Source of the DNA: CAZMYM01 sp964620325
GTDB lineage: Bacteria; Bipolaricaulota; Bipolaricaulia; UBA7950; UBA9294
Reading direction: 5' to 3'
Length of the DNA stretch: 64,000 bases
Assembly: GCA_964620325.1 (NCBI GenBank)
Contig: CAZUIM010000014.1
Span: forward strand, 1 to 64,000
Numbering within the stretch: the stretch's first letter is position 1; every line of letters starts with the position of its first letter. The position numbers and the translations under genes were made by a program. The notes under the pieces were generated by a model that worked only from the letters and a program-made list of their open reading frames with translations, was not told the DNA's origin and made no database searches. This document shows positions 35,391 through 42,551 of this stretch, piece after piece.

Positions 35391-35564
35391 ATGAGAGGGT
35401 TCGTCGAGACGCCAGACCACCTTGTCGACAGCATGATCGAGCAGCTGTTCAGCGAACGCCGTCCTACCCGTTCCGACAGGCTGCTTGACCCGGGCTGTGG
35501 CACTGGCGCTTTCATTCGAGGAGGAGCGTCGCCTCAGGGCTGGGGATTCCTGCCTCGGTCCTGA
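35391..35564 (+). pseudogene. Truncated N-terminal part of a DNA adenine methylase-like gene
   Basis: 57 codons. The first 42 residues read like the start of an N6-adenine methylase/restriction-modification protein: GFVETPDHLVDSMIEQLF and the SAM-binding motif I RLLDPGCGTGAFI. After residue 42 the sequence (GGASPQGWGFLPRS, then stop) no longer resembles the family, and nothing further downstream restores it. I infer a deletion or rearrangement near 35520 that removed the remaining several hundred residues. The promoter is intact, so a short peptide could still be made. Confidence 0.65.
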
Positions 35565-35639
35565 AGCGCCCACTCTCTCAGCGCCAAACCTCGGCTGTGG
35601 CATCAATCTCTAGGCTTGGCCATGCCTGCGTCTGACTGC

Positions 35640-35822
35640 TTAGGTGCCGTTGCCGGCCGGTCCCGACTCCGTAATGTCCATCCAATTGGGAAGCGGGGCA
35701 TAGCCTGCGCCTCCCTGACAGATGGTCCCATCATCACCAGGGGTGAACAGCCACGCCGAGGCTTGAAGACCGAATATCGCCACGAGGATCGCCATCAATG
35801 CGATGATCACCACTCGCTTCAT
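35640..35822 (-). CDS. Small exported peptide, 60 residues
   Basis: The ATG at 35822 has a near-perfect AAAGGAGG box 8 bp upstream. Residues 1-22 are a classic signal peptide (KRVVIIALMAILVAIFGLQASA), leaving about 38 residues (WLFTPGDDGTICQGG..., one Cys). No family recognised. The strong ribosome site and clean signal sequence argue that it is real despite its size. The flanking sequence (35565-35639 and 35823-36098) holds no other recognisable gene. Confidence 0.65.
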   Translation of the reverse strand: MKRVVIIALMAILVAIFGLQASAWLFTPGDDGTICQGGAGYAPLPNWMDITESGPAGNGT

Positions 35823-36098
35823 TATGCGCACCTCCTTTCTGACTGAGATACAACACAGTACCATATCCGAAGCGCTTGATGAACACCCTTCTACAGGTCG
35901 CGGGAAGGATGAACTCAGGTGTTCGCTTCCGGTGTTCGGATCACGAGTCTCGTGGGCCCCGCGGCGTGAGATGGCAATCAGGAAGTGAGCGTCGCCGGCT
36001 GCCGATCGCGATGCGCTGCAGGCCTCAGCGATGACCGGCCGAATGCGGACACGAGTTGAGAGGTCCGGCTCATCCGCCCATGCGAGGACCGGCGGCTC

Positions 36099-37124
36099 CT
36101 AGATGCTCTCTGAGGCTGTCCGGAACGGGCCGATCCCGTCGTTTAGAACGAGGGCCTCGGCCTCGCGGTATCGGCCGTTCAGTTGCTCTGTTTCGCAGAA
36201 CGTCATCCACAACCGCTCGATCGGGACGGTCAGCTTCATCAAGTAGGAGGTCTTGAAGCGACTCGACCGGTCAAAGCCGGCGAACGATCGCGCAACCCGC
36301 AAGCTGAAGGTGCAGGAGACGATCGACCGTGCCGGCTCCAGCCAGTGGGACTCGGAGATCATCCCCCGGTACACGACCACGTCGGAATGTCCCGCGCGGC
36401 GAAACGCGGCGCGGACGAAGCCGAGTCGGTGCACGAGATACGCGCGCCGGAGATGCTTGGCTCCGATCTCGTCGAAGAGGTCCCGCGTCCGAATGATGGT
36501 CCCCGAATAGGCGACCAACCCGGACTCCGCCATCACGATCAACATCCCTTTGATCCACTCCCCGGAATTCGGGTTGAGGACCATCGCCTCGGCCGTCTTG
36601 GTCTCGATCCGGAGAAGCGCCTCGGATTGAGCCTTCAGGTAGCGTTGAAGGTCGTTCGCAAGCTCCTCGGGGCCGTCCCGAACCGTCAGATCCAGAGGCC
36701 GATTGCTCGCGAAGAAGCTCGACTCGGTCTCGAACCAACGATTTGCGACATCCTCCGCCTGCTGGATCTCCCGGGCGATCGCTTCGCGCGCGATCGATGT
36801 CGGCTGAATCGTCAGCGGTTCGGAAAGCCGGTCGGCGATCTCTCGAAGCGCGCGGACCCGTTCCGGCTCGTTGCGATCCGAGGACCGCTCGAATTGGTAG
36901 CGCGTGATCTTCTCGAGCGGCACGTCCCAACTCCGTCCTTCATCCTCGAAGGCTGTGATCCTCCACCGGAAGAAGCCGGCAGCGTCGTCGATCGACTCGA
37001 TCACGCCGGGCGTTCGACGACCGTCGAGGAGTCGACAACGGTTCCCGGGCACCAAGTAGGCGAGTTTTCCAGGGACGTACGCGCTGTCGGGCGCTCGGTT
37101 GGGATCGGATTGATGAACCGGCAT
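36099..37124 (-). CDS. Putative R-S-E ADP-ribosyltransferase-fold protein
   Basis: 341 residues, no signal peptide. Residues 15-75 look like a small beta-barrel (GKLAYLVPGNRCRLLDGRRTPGVIES...) of SH3/Tudor type; 85-180 is helical. The C-terminal 100 residues carry, in order and with suitable spacing, the marks of arginine-type ADP-ribosyltransferases: VVYRGM (Arg253), IVSCTFSLRVARSFAGF (Ser/Thr motif at 270-274 followed by the ...A..FA helix) and YREAEALVL (Glu321-x-Glu323). The assignment rests on motif reading only. It stands alone in an accessory patch. No antitoxin-like or secretion gene is adjacent, so the role (effector, toxin, phage-related or defence) is open. Confidence 0.5.
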   Translation of the reverse strand: MPVHQSDPNRAPDSAYVPGKLAYLVPGNRCRLLDGRRTPGVIESIDDAAGFFRWRITAFEDEGRSWDVPLEKITRYQFERSSDRNEPERVRALREIADRLSEPLTIQPTSIAREAIAREIQQAEDVANRWFETESSFFASNRPLDLTVRDGPEELANDLQRYLKAQSEALLRIETKTAEAMVLNPNSGEWIKGMLIVMAESGLVAYSGTIIRTRDLFDEIGAKHLRRAYLVHRLGFVRAAFRRAGHSDVVVYRGMISESHWLEPARSIVSCTFSLRVARSFAGFDRSSRFKTSYLMKLTVPIERLWMTFCETEQLNGRYREAEALVLNDGIGPFRTASESI

Positions 37125-37441
37125 GACGATCCATCTTACACGCTACGGCTTTGCAGCCGGGTCCCTGCGGGGATGAGGAGACATGTACTTCGCCAGCGTG
37201 ACGCGCCTTCTGCCAAGGCAGGTTTCAGAACCGCGGATCGTCAACCCAAAACGTCGCACACAAGGCACGATGCTGCAGGTTCTCTGAACTGCGAATCGTG
37301 AACTGCGGTGTGCAAATTCCGCACCATGCATGGCCTCACATCCCCGACCAGGGCATCCGGTCCGTGTCGAGCGTCCAGATGTCGCAGACCTCGCGGCCAT
37401 CCCGCCTCGAAGCGCGGGCGAAGACCGCCGATACTCCGTGC
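37125..37441. other. Intergenic region with degenerate heptamer repeats
   Basis: About 317 bp between divergent genes. Copies of a GAACTGCGAATCGTGAAC-type motif lie at 37226-37245 and 37284-37303, and similar copies lie on the other side of the amidase gene. A -10-like GATACT (37430-37435) stands 6 bp before the amidase ATG. No gene is seen; antisense and upstream open frames here have no domain character. Confidence 0.5.
37226..37310. repeat. Degenerate heptanucleotide repeats, left of amidase gene
   Basis: CAGAACCGCGGATCGTCAAC (37226-37245) and CTGAACTGCGAATCGTGAAC (37284-37303) match at 16 of 20 positions. Read in sevens, the second is TGAACTG-CGAATCG-TGAACTG-CGGTGTG. Confidence 0.5.
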
Positions 37442-38122
37442 ATGCGCACACATGTGCTCCGACTCGCCTCGGCCTTCGTGATCCTCGCCGGCGTCATCGG
37501 AGTCACCCTCCTCTGGGGGTGCGGTCATGCTCAGGGGGAGTCCGCATCCGATCGGGTTCTCATTGTGCTCGACGCCGGCCACGGCGGCCGGGATCCTGGC
37601 GCCATCTGTGACGGCGTGAAGGAGGCTGATGTCAATCTGGCAATCACACAGCGGGTCGCGGCCCTGATCGAAGCCGACGATCGACTTGACGTCAAGACGA
37701 CCCGCACACTCGACATCACCGTATCGCTGGAGGATCGGATCGCCGTCGCCAACGAGGCGGGCGCTGCACTCTACCTGTCCGTCCAGAGCAACGCGTGTGC
37801 GGAGTACCCCGATGCTGCAGGCGTGGTGACGCTCGTCTCCGATACGCTCGACGAAGGGGATCCGAGCTGGCAGTTTGCCGAGGTTCTCCAGGGATTCGTG
37901 ACCGACGCGACGGGGGCTCGCGATCGGGGCATCCGCTCGCAGGACCTGTACTTGCATCGCGCCGAGATGCCGGCGGCGCTGATCGAGGTCGGCTTCCTGA
38001 CAAACGAGGTCGAGCGAGCACGACTCGTCGATTCGGACTACCAGGGGACGATCGCGGAAGCCATCTACGACGGGATCGTTGCCTACCTCGAATACGCCGA
38101 TTCGTCGTTCACCGGACCATAG
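37442..38122 (+). CDS. N-acetylmuramoyl-L-alanine amidase-like lipoprotein (Amidase_3)
   Basis: 226 residues. N-terminal lipobox LWGC (Cys27) after a hydrophobic helix, so it is probably a lipoprotein. The Amidase_3 fold is clear: VLDAGHGGRDPGA (zinc His47), KEADVNLAI (zinc Glu61), ALIEVGFLTNEVER (catalytic Glu182). The block that normally reads S-x-H-x-N with the third zinc ligand is SVQSNAC, i.e. Gln115 in place of His. It may therefore be a weak or altered enzyme, or a binding pseudo-enzyme. No ribosome site is visible; a -10-like GATACT 6 bp upstream suggests a leaderless message. Confidence 0.85.
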   Translation: MRTHVLRLASAFVILAGVIGVTLLWGCGHAQGESASDRVLIVLDAGHGGRDPGAICDGVKEADVNLAITQRVAALIEADDRLDVKTTRTLDITVSLEDRIAVANEAGAALYLSVQSNACAEYPDAAGVVTLVSDTLDEGDPSWQFAEVLQGFVTDATGARDRGIRSQDLYLHRAEMPAALIEVGFLTNEVERARLVDSDYQGTIAEAIYDGIVAYLEYADSSFTGP

Positions 38123-38146
38123 TCGATCGTCCAGCGGCAGTGCCAC

Positions 38147-38198
38147 CTCTGAACGGCAAATCGCGGCTCTCAAGACTGCGGACCGTGGACTCTGGACC
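38147..38198. repeat. Degenerate heptanucleotide repeats, right of amidase gene
   Basis: CTGAACGGCAAATCGCGGCT (38149-38168) and AGACTGCGGACCGTGGACT (38173-38191) resemble the copies at 37226-37303. The second continues in sevens: ACTGCGG-ACCGTGG-ACTCTGG-ACCGATT. Confidence 0.5.
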
Positions 38199-38205
38199 GA
38201 TTCCC

Positions 38206-39405
38206 TCAGACGATCTCCGCGAACGACCGCTTGCCGACCTGGACGAGCACGGGGGGGGCGAACGGGACGTCGAGGTCCTGGGAATCGACCTTCTCTTCGT
38301 TGACGCGGACGCCGCCCTGCTTGATGAGGCGCTTCGCCTCGCCGCGACTCGAGACGAGGCCGGAGGTCTGGAGGAGGTCGATGATCCAGATCGTCCCGTC
38401 GTCCTTCAGCAGGGACCGATCGAGCTCGATCTGCGGGACGTCGGTCGGGCGCTCGTGGTGGATGTGGACCCGGTCGAACTCGGCCTCGGCCCGTTCGGCC
38501 GCCTCGGCACCGTGATACATGCGGACAATCTCGCGGGCGAGGGCGCGCTTGGCATCGCGCGGCGCGCTCTTCAGATCTCCGGGAGCGTCGACGTCCGTGA
38601 GGAAGAGGAAGTATGGTTCGATCAGCGCATCCGGGATCGACAAGATCTTCCCATAGATCTCGGCCGGTTCCTCGCTGATCCCGACGTAGTTTCCGGTCGT
38701 CTGGCTCATCGCCCGCTCCCCGTCGAGGCCGATCAGCAGCGGCACCGTCATCACGACCTGCGGCTCCTGTTCGTACTCGCGTTGGATGTCCCGTCCGACG
38801 AGGAGGTTGAACAGCTGGTCGGTCCCGCCGAGCTCGACGTCGGCCTGAATCGCGACCGAGTCGTAGGCCTGGGCGAGCGGGTAGAGGAACTCGAGGACGC
38901 TGATCGATTCACCGGCGGCGTAGCGCTTCGAGAAGTCGTCCCGCTCGAGCATCCGGGCGACGGTGTACTTCGCCGTCAGATGGATGACGTCGGCGAAGTC
39001 GAGCTTTCCAAGCCACTCGGAGTTGTAGCGGAACTCGGTCCGCTCCGGATCGAGGATCTTGAACGCCTGTTCACGGTAGGTCTCCATGTTCCGCTCGATC
39101 TCTTCCGACGACATCAGCGCCCGAGTCGATGACCGACCGGACGGATCGCCGATCCGTCGGGTGAAATCGCCGACGACGAGGACCCCCGTGTGGCCGAGGT
39201 CCTGGAACTGGCGCATCTTGCGGAGCGGGACCGAATGACCGAGCGTCAGGTGCGGCGCCGATGGATCGATGCCGAGCTTGATCCGGAGGGGCTCGCGTGT
39301 CTGTTCAAACCGCTCGAGCTTGGCGACGAGGCCCTCCCGCGGAACGAGGTTCTCCACGCCGACGGCGAGGGTCTCGTCGATCAGCCTCTCGATCCACGCG
39401 GACAA
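38206..39405 (-). CDS. tyrS: Tyrosyl-tRNA synthetase
   Basis: 399 residues. The start is the TTG at 39405 (GGGGAG upstream), right after the gyrA stop. HIGH motif HLTLGH (52-57), tyrosine-binding AQAYDSVAIQADVELGGTDQ (two pieces around residue 185), and a C-terminal S4 domain (SSRGEAKRLIKQGGVRVNEEKV). The KMSKS loop reads Ala232-Met-Ser-Gln235-Thr236, so both lysines of KMSKS are missing; the following GNYVGI is normal for the family. It is cotranscribed with gyrA. Confidence 0.95.
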   Translation of the reverse strand: MSAWIERLIDETLAVGVENLVPREGLVAKLERFEQTREPLRIKLGIDPSAPHLTLGHSVPLRKMRQFQDLGHTGVLVVGDFTRRIGDPSGRSSTRALMSSEEIERNMETYREQAFKILDPERTEFRYNSEWLGKLDFADVIHLTAKYTVARMLERDDFSKRYAAGESISVLEFLYPLAQAYDSVAIQADVELGGTDQLFNLLVGRDIQREYEQEPQVVMTVPLLIGLDGERAMSQTTGNYVGISEEPAEIYGKILSIPDALIEPYFLFLTDVDAPGDLKSAPRDAKRALAREIVRMYHGAEAAERAEAEFDRVHIHHERPTDVPQIELDRSLLKDDGTIWIIDLLQTSGLVSSRGEAKRLIKQGGVRVNEEKVDSQDLDVPFAPPVLVQVGKRSFAEIV

Positions 39406-39406
39406 C

Positions 39407-41815
39407 CTAGCTCCCCACGTTGACGACGGAGACGATCCGATCGTCCTCGGCGAGGTCGATCAGCCGGACGCCGCGGGCGTATCGCCGGTAGACGTTGATC
39501 TCCCCGGCGAGTATCCGGATCACCTTCTGTTCCGTCGTGATGATGATCTCGTCCTGATCGGAGACGATCCCGATGCGGACGAGCTTGCCGGAATCCTCGT
39601 CGAGCTTGATCCCCTGTACGCCCTTCCCTCCGCGTCCCTGGATCGGAAAGTCGTCGAGGGAGACGCGCTTCCCGTAGCCGAACTCGGAGACCATCAGAAG
39701 CTTCTTGTCCATCGTGATCTCGCGCCCGAGGCAGGACATCCCGACGACCCAATCCTCGTCGTCGAGGCGAATTCCGATGACGCCCTTCGACGGACGCTTC
39801 GTCAGCCGGACCTCCTCCTCGCGAAAGCGGATCGTCTGCCCGTTGCAGGACGCGAGGATCAGATCGCCCCCGCCCTCGGAGATCACGGCGTCGACGAGAC
39901 GATCTTCGTCGTCCGTGTTGATCGCGATGATCCCGCTGGCGTGGACGTTCGCATAATCAGTCAGCCGGTTCTTGTTGACGATCCCGTTCGCCGTCGCCAT
40001 CAGGCAGAGCTCGTCTTCGACGTCGTCGAAGCTCGAGACCGGGAGAATCTCGCGGACGACCTCGTCCTGTTCCATCGCGACGACGGAGCGCATGTTCTTT
40101 CCGGTGGCGTCCCGATGGAGCGACGGAAGCTTGTACCCTTGCGTCCGGAAGACGCGTCGCTGATCCGTGAAGATCAGCAGCTGGTCGCGGGCGTTGGCCA
40201 ACGTCGTGTTGCAGATGTAATCGTCCTCTTTCGTCCGTTGTCCGATGACGCCCTTCCCGCCGCGGCCCTGGCTTCGGAAGTCGATCGCGCGGGGGGCGTT
40301 GACGTACCCGCCGTGCGTGACGCTGACCATCAGGTCGTAGTCGGGGATCAGCTCCGAGAAGTCGACGTCGCCGTCTTCGTCGGCGATCAGGGTCCGTCGC
40401 GCGTCGGCGTATCTTTCGCTGATCTCACGCAGCTCCATCTTGATCGTTTCGTCCAGGACAACGTCGCTTCCAAGGATTCGCTCGTACTCGGCGATCGCCT
40501 TCAGCTTCTCCTCGTACTCGTTGTCGATCTTCTGCCGCTCCAGCGCACGCAACTGGGACAAGCGCATCCTGAGGATCGACTCGATCTGCTCCTCGGACAG
40601 AGCGAGCTCGGTCTGCAGCAGGCGCGTCTCCGTCTCGGTGTCCTTCGACGTTCGGATGATCTCGATCACACGATCGATGTTGTCGAGCGCGATCCGGTAC
40701 CCCTCCAGGATGTGGGCCCGCTTCTTCGCCGCGTCGAGTCGGTGTTCGGTCCGCCGCCGGACGACCTCACGGCGGAAGTCGATGAAGCAATTGAGGATCT
40801 CCTTCAGCGAGAGGGTTCGGGGATTCCCGTCGATGATCACCAGGAAGACAGCGGCGAAGGTGCGTTCGAGCGGCGTGTACTTGTACAGCTGGTTCAACAC
40901 GACGTTCGGCGTCGCCGACCGCTTCATCTCGATGACAATCCGAAGGCCTTCCCGGTCCGACTCGTCACGCAGATCGGAGATGCCGTCGATCTGGCCGGAC
41001 TGCACCTTCCCCGCGATCGACTCGACAATCGTCGATTTGCGGACCTGGTAAGGAATCTCGGTGATGATGATCCGATCGTCATCGATCTCCGCCTTGGCGC
41101 GCAGGGTGATCTTCCCCTGGCCGGTCCGATACATGTCCTCGATCCCGGCGCGACCCATGATCAGGCCGCCGGTCGGGAAATCCGGGCCGGGAATCTGCCG
41201 CATCAGATCCTTGATGGAAATGAGCGGGTCGTCCATCAGGGCGATCGTCCCGTCGATCAGCTCGCCGAGGTGATGCGGCGGGATCTGCGTCGTCATCCCG
41301 ACCGAGATCCCCCAAGCCCCGTTCATCAGGAGGTTTGGAACCTTGGCCGGAAGGACGATCGGCTCTTCGAGCGAGTCGTCGAAGTTCGGCATCCAGCTGA
41401 CGGTCCCCTCGTCGAGCTCCTCGAGGAACTCCATCGAGATCGATGCCAGGCGCGCCTCGGTGTATCGCGTCGCCGCCGCGGGGTCGCCGTCGATCGAGCC
41501 GAAGTTTCCCTGGCCGTCGACGAGCGGATAGCGATACGAGAAGCCCTGAGCCATGTTGACCATGGTGTCGTAGATCGCCAGCTCGCCGTGAGGATGGAAC
41601 TTTCCCATCACCTCGCCGACGACGCGGGCCGACTTGCGCGTCGGCTTGCTCGGGACCACCCCGAGCTCGCGCATGCCGTAGAGGATTCTTCGCTGGACCG
41701 GCTTGAGACCGTCTCGCACGTCGGGGATGGCACGCCCGCGGATGACGCTCATCGCGTAGTTGATATAAGACTGCTCCATCTCCTCTTCGATGAACGCAGA
41801 CTCGATCCGCTCCAT
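39407..41815 (-). CDS. gyrA: DNA gyrase subunit A
   Basis: 802 residues from the ATG at 41815 (purine-rich GAGGGGGGG upstream). Breakage-reunion domain: INYAMSVIRGRAIPDVRDGLKPVQRRI in outline, catalytic Tyr in AATRYTEARL. The C-terminal pinwheel has a GyrA box-like SQGRGGKGV and a second IQGRGGKGV, supporting GyrA over ParC. In the quinolone region the sequence is HPHGELAIYD: Leu79 stands at the position of E. coli Ser83 and Glu78 at Asp82. It is followed 1 bp later by tyrS. gyrB is not in the window. Confidence 0.95.
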   Translation of the reverse strand: MERIESAFIEEEMEQSYINYAMSVIRGRAIPDVRDGLKPVQRRILYGMRELGVVPSKPTRKSARVVGEVMGKFHPHGELAIYDTMVNMAQGFSYRYPLVDGQGNFGSIDGDPAAATRYTEARLASISMEFLEELDEGTVSWMPNFDDSLEEPIVLPAKVPNLLMNGAWGISVGMTTQIPPHHLGELIDGTIALMDDPLISIKDLMRQIPGPDFPTGGLIMGRAGIEDMYRTGQGKITLRAKAEIDDDRIIITEIPYQVRKSTIVESIAGKVQSGQIDGISDLRDESDREGLRIVIEMKRSATPNVVLNQLYKYTPLERTFAAVFLVIIDGNPRTLSLKEILNCFIDFRREVVRRRTEHRLDAAKKRAHILEGYRIALDNIDRVIEIIRTSKDTETETRLLQTELALSEEQIESILRMRLSQLRALERQKIDNEYEEKLKAIAEYERILGSDVVLDETIKMELREISERYADARRTLIADEDGDVDFSELIPDYDLMVSVTHGGYVNAPRAIDFRSQGRGGKGVIGQRTKEDDYICNTTLANARDQLLIFTDQRRVFRTQGYKLPSLHRDATGKNMRSVVAMEQDEVVREILPVSSFDDVEDELCLMATANGIVNKNRLTDYANVHASGIIAINTDDEDRLVDAVISEGGGDLILASCNGQTIRFREEEVRLTKRPSKGVIGIRLDDEDWVVGMSCLGREITMDKKLLMVSEFGYGKRVSLDDFPIQGRGGKGVQGIKLDEDSGKLVRIGIVSDQDEIIITTEQKVIRILAGEINVYRRYARGVRLIDLAEDDRIVSVVNVGS

Positions 41816-41879
41816 GGCTTCCCCCCCCTCATACTCGCCGTTTTGGCGCCCGCCGGACGCCGACGATCTAGACCCATTA

Positions 41880-41908
41880 AGAATACCGCAATCCCTTACC
41901 TGATACAA
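41880..41908 (-). promoter_or_regulatory. gyrA-tyrS promoter
   Basis: On the minus strand TTGTAT (41908-41903), 17 bp, TATTCT (41885-41880), leaving a leader of about 60 nt. Confidence 0.55.
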
Positions 41909-42186
41909 GTTTCCGCCAATCCCACCGACTTCTTCCATCTCGTCGCCATCGGCGGGGCGAGGATCGCCCGAAGTCGCGTAACCGCAACCGTTTCGGCGCC
42001 CCGTGCTCGGCCGGGCGAGATCCCGCGGACGACACCGCCCGGGCCGCGGTACTCACAGCACGAGGGCTCACGGAGGCTCCATCCTCATCGAGCGCAAACC
42101 CATGGAATACATGAGAACGTCCTGGCTCGGGACCCGGATAACTCGGAAACTTCGTCTTCATGGGCACTTCGCGTCATCGCGACCCA
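41909..42186. other. gyrA / spoVS intergenic region
   Basis: Between the two divergent promoters I see no gene, hairpin or repeat of note. A 96-codon antisense frame (41877-42167) has no ribosome site or domain. Confidence 0.5.
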
Positions 42187-42215
42187 TTGACGCCCCTCCG
42201 GGACGACACTATACT
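42187..42215 (+). promoter_or_regulatory. spoVS promoter
   Basis: TTGACG (42187-42192), 17 bp, TATACT (42210-42215). Strong match to the sigma-70 consensus, about 43 nt before the translation start. Confidence 0.65.
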
Positions 42216-42265
42216 GCCAACGGGGACTGCGTGGGCGCCGAGACGGGTGCCCGGGAGGGCGAGCC

Positions 42266-42526
42266 ATGGAGATCCTAAAGGTCGCGTCTCGATCCAATCC
42301 GAACTCCGTCTCCGGAGCGATCGCCGGCGCACTCGAACAGGAACGCGTCGTGGAGATTCACGCGATCGGTGCCGGAGCCGTCAACCAGACAGTGAAGGCG
42401 ATCGCCATCGCTCGCCGCCTCGTCGAGGGCGACGGCGACCCTGCGATCCGCGTCATCCCCGGATTCATAGAGCTCGAGATCGACGGTCAGACCAAGACGG
42501 GGATCCGATTCATCGTCGAGCGGTAG
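42266..42526 (+). CDS. spoVS: Stage V sporulation protein S (SpoVS/Alba-like)
   Basis: 86 residues, full family length. MEILKVASRSNPNSVSGAIAGALEQ, EIHAIGAGAVNQTVKAIAIAR and PGFIELEIDG are diagnostic. SpoVS has an Alba-like nucleic-acid-binding fold and is common in non-sporulating bacteria, so it does not imply sporulation. It is 25 bp upstream of argS and likely drives that operon. Confidence 0.95.
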   Translation: MEILKVASRSNPNSVSGAIAGALEQERVVEIHAIGAGAVNQTVKAIAIARRLVEGDGDPAIRVIPGFIELEIDGQTKTGIRFIVER

Positions 42527-42551
42527 CCTTTCCGGTATCCTCTCGCGCAGA

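Noticed and set aside
37143..37451. 102-codon minus-strand frame upstream of the amidase gene
   Set aside because: It overlaps heptamer repeats and the amidase start and shows no protein-like pattern.
41877..42167. 96-codon minus-strand gene between gyrA and spoVS
   Set aside because: No ribosome-binding box, no domain, and it runs across the predicted gyrA promoter.
42266..42526. SpoVS as evidence for sporulation
   Set aside because: SpoVS occurs widely in non-sporulating bacteria and no other sporulation gene is in the window.
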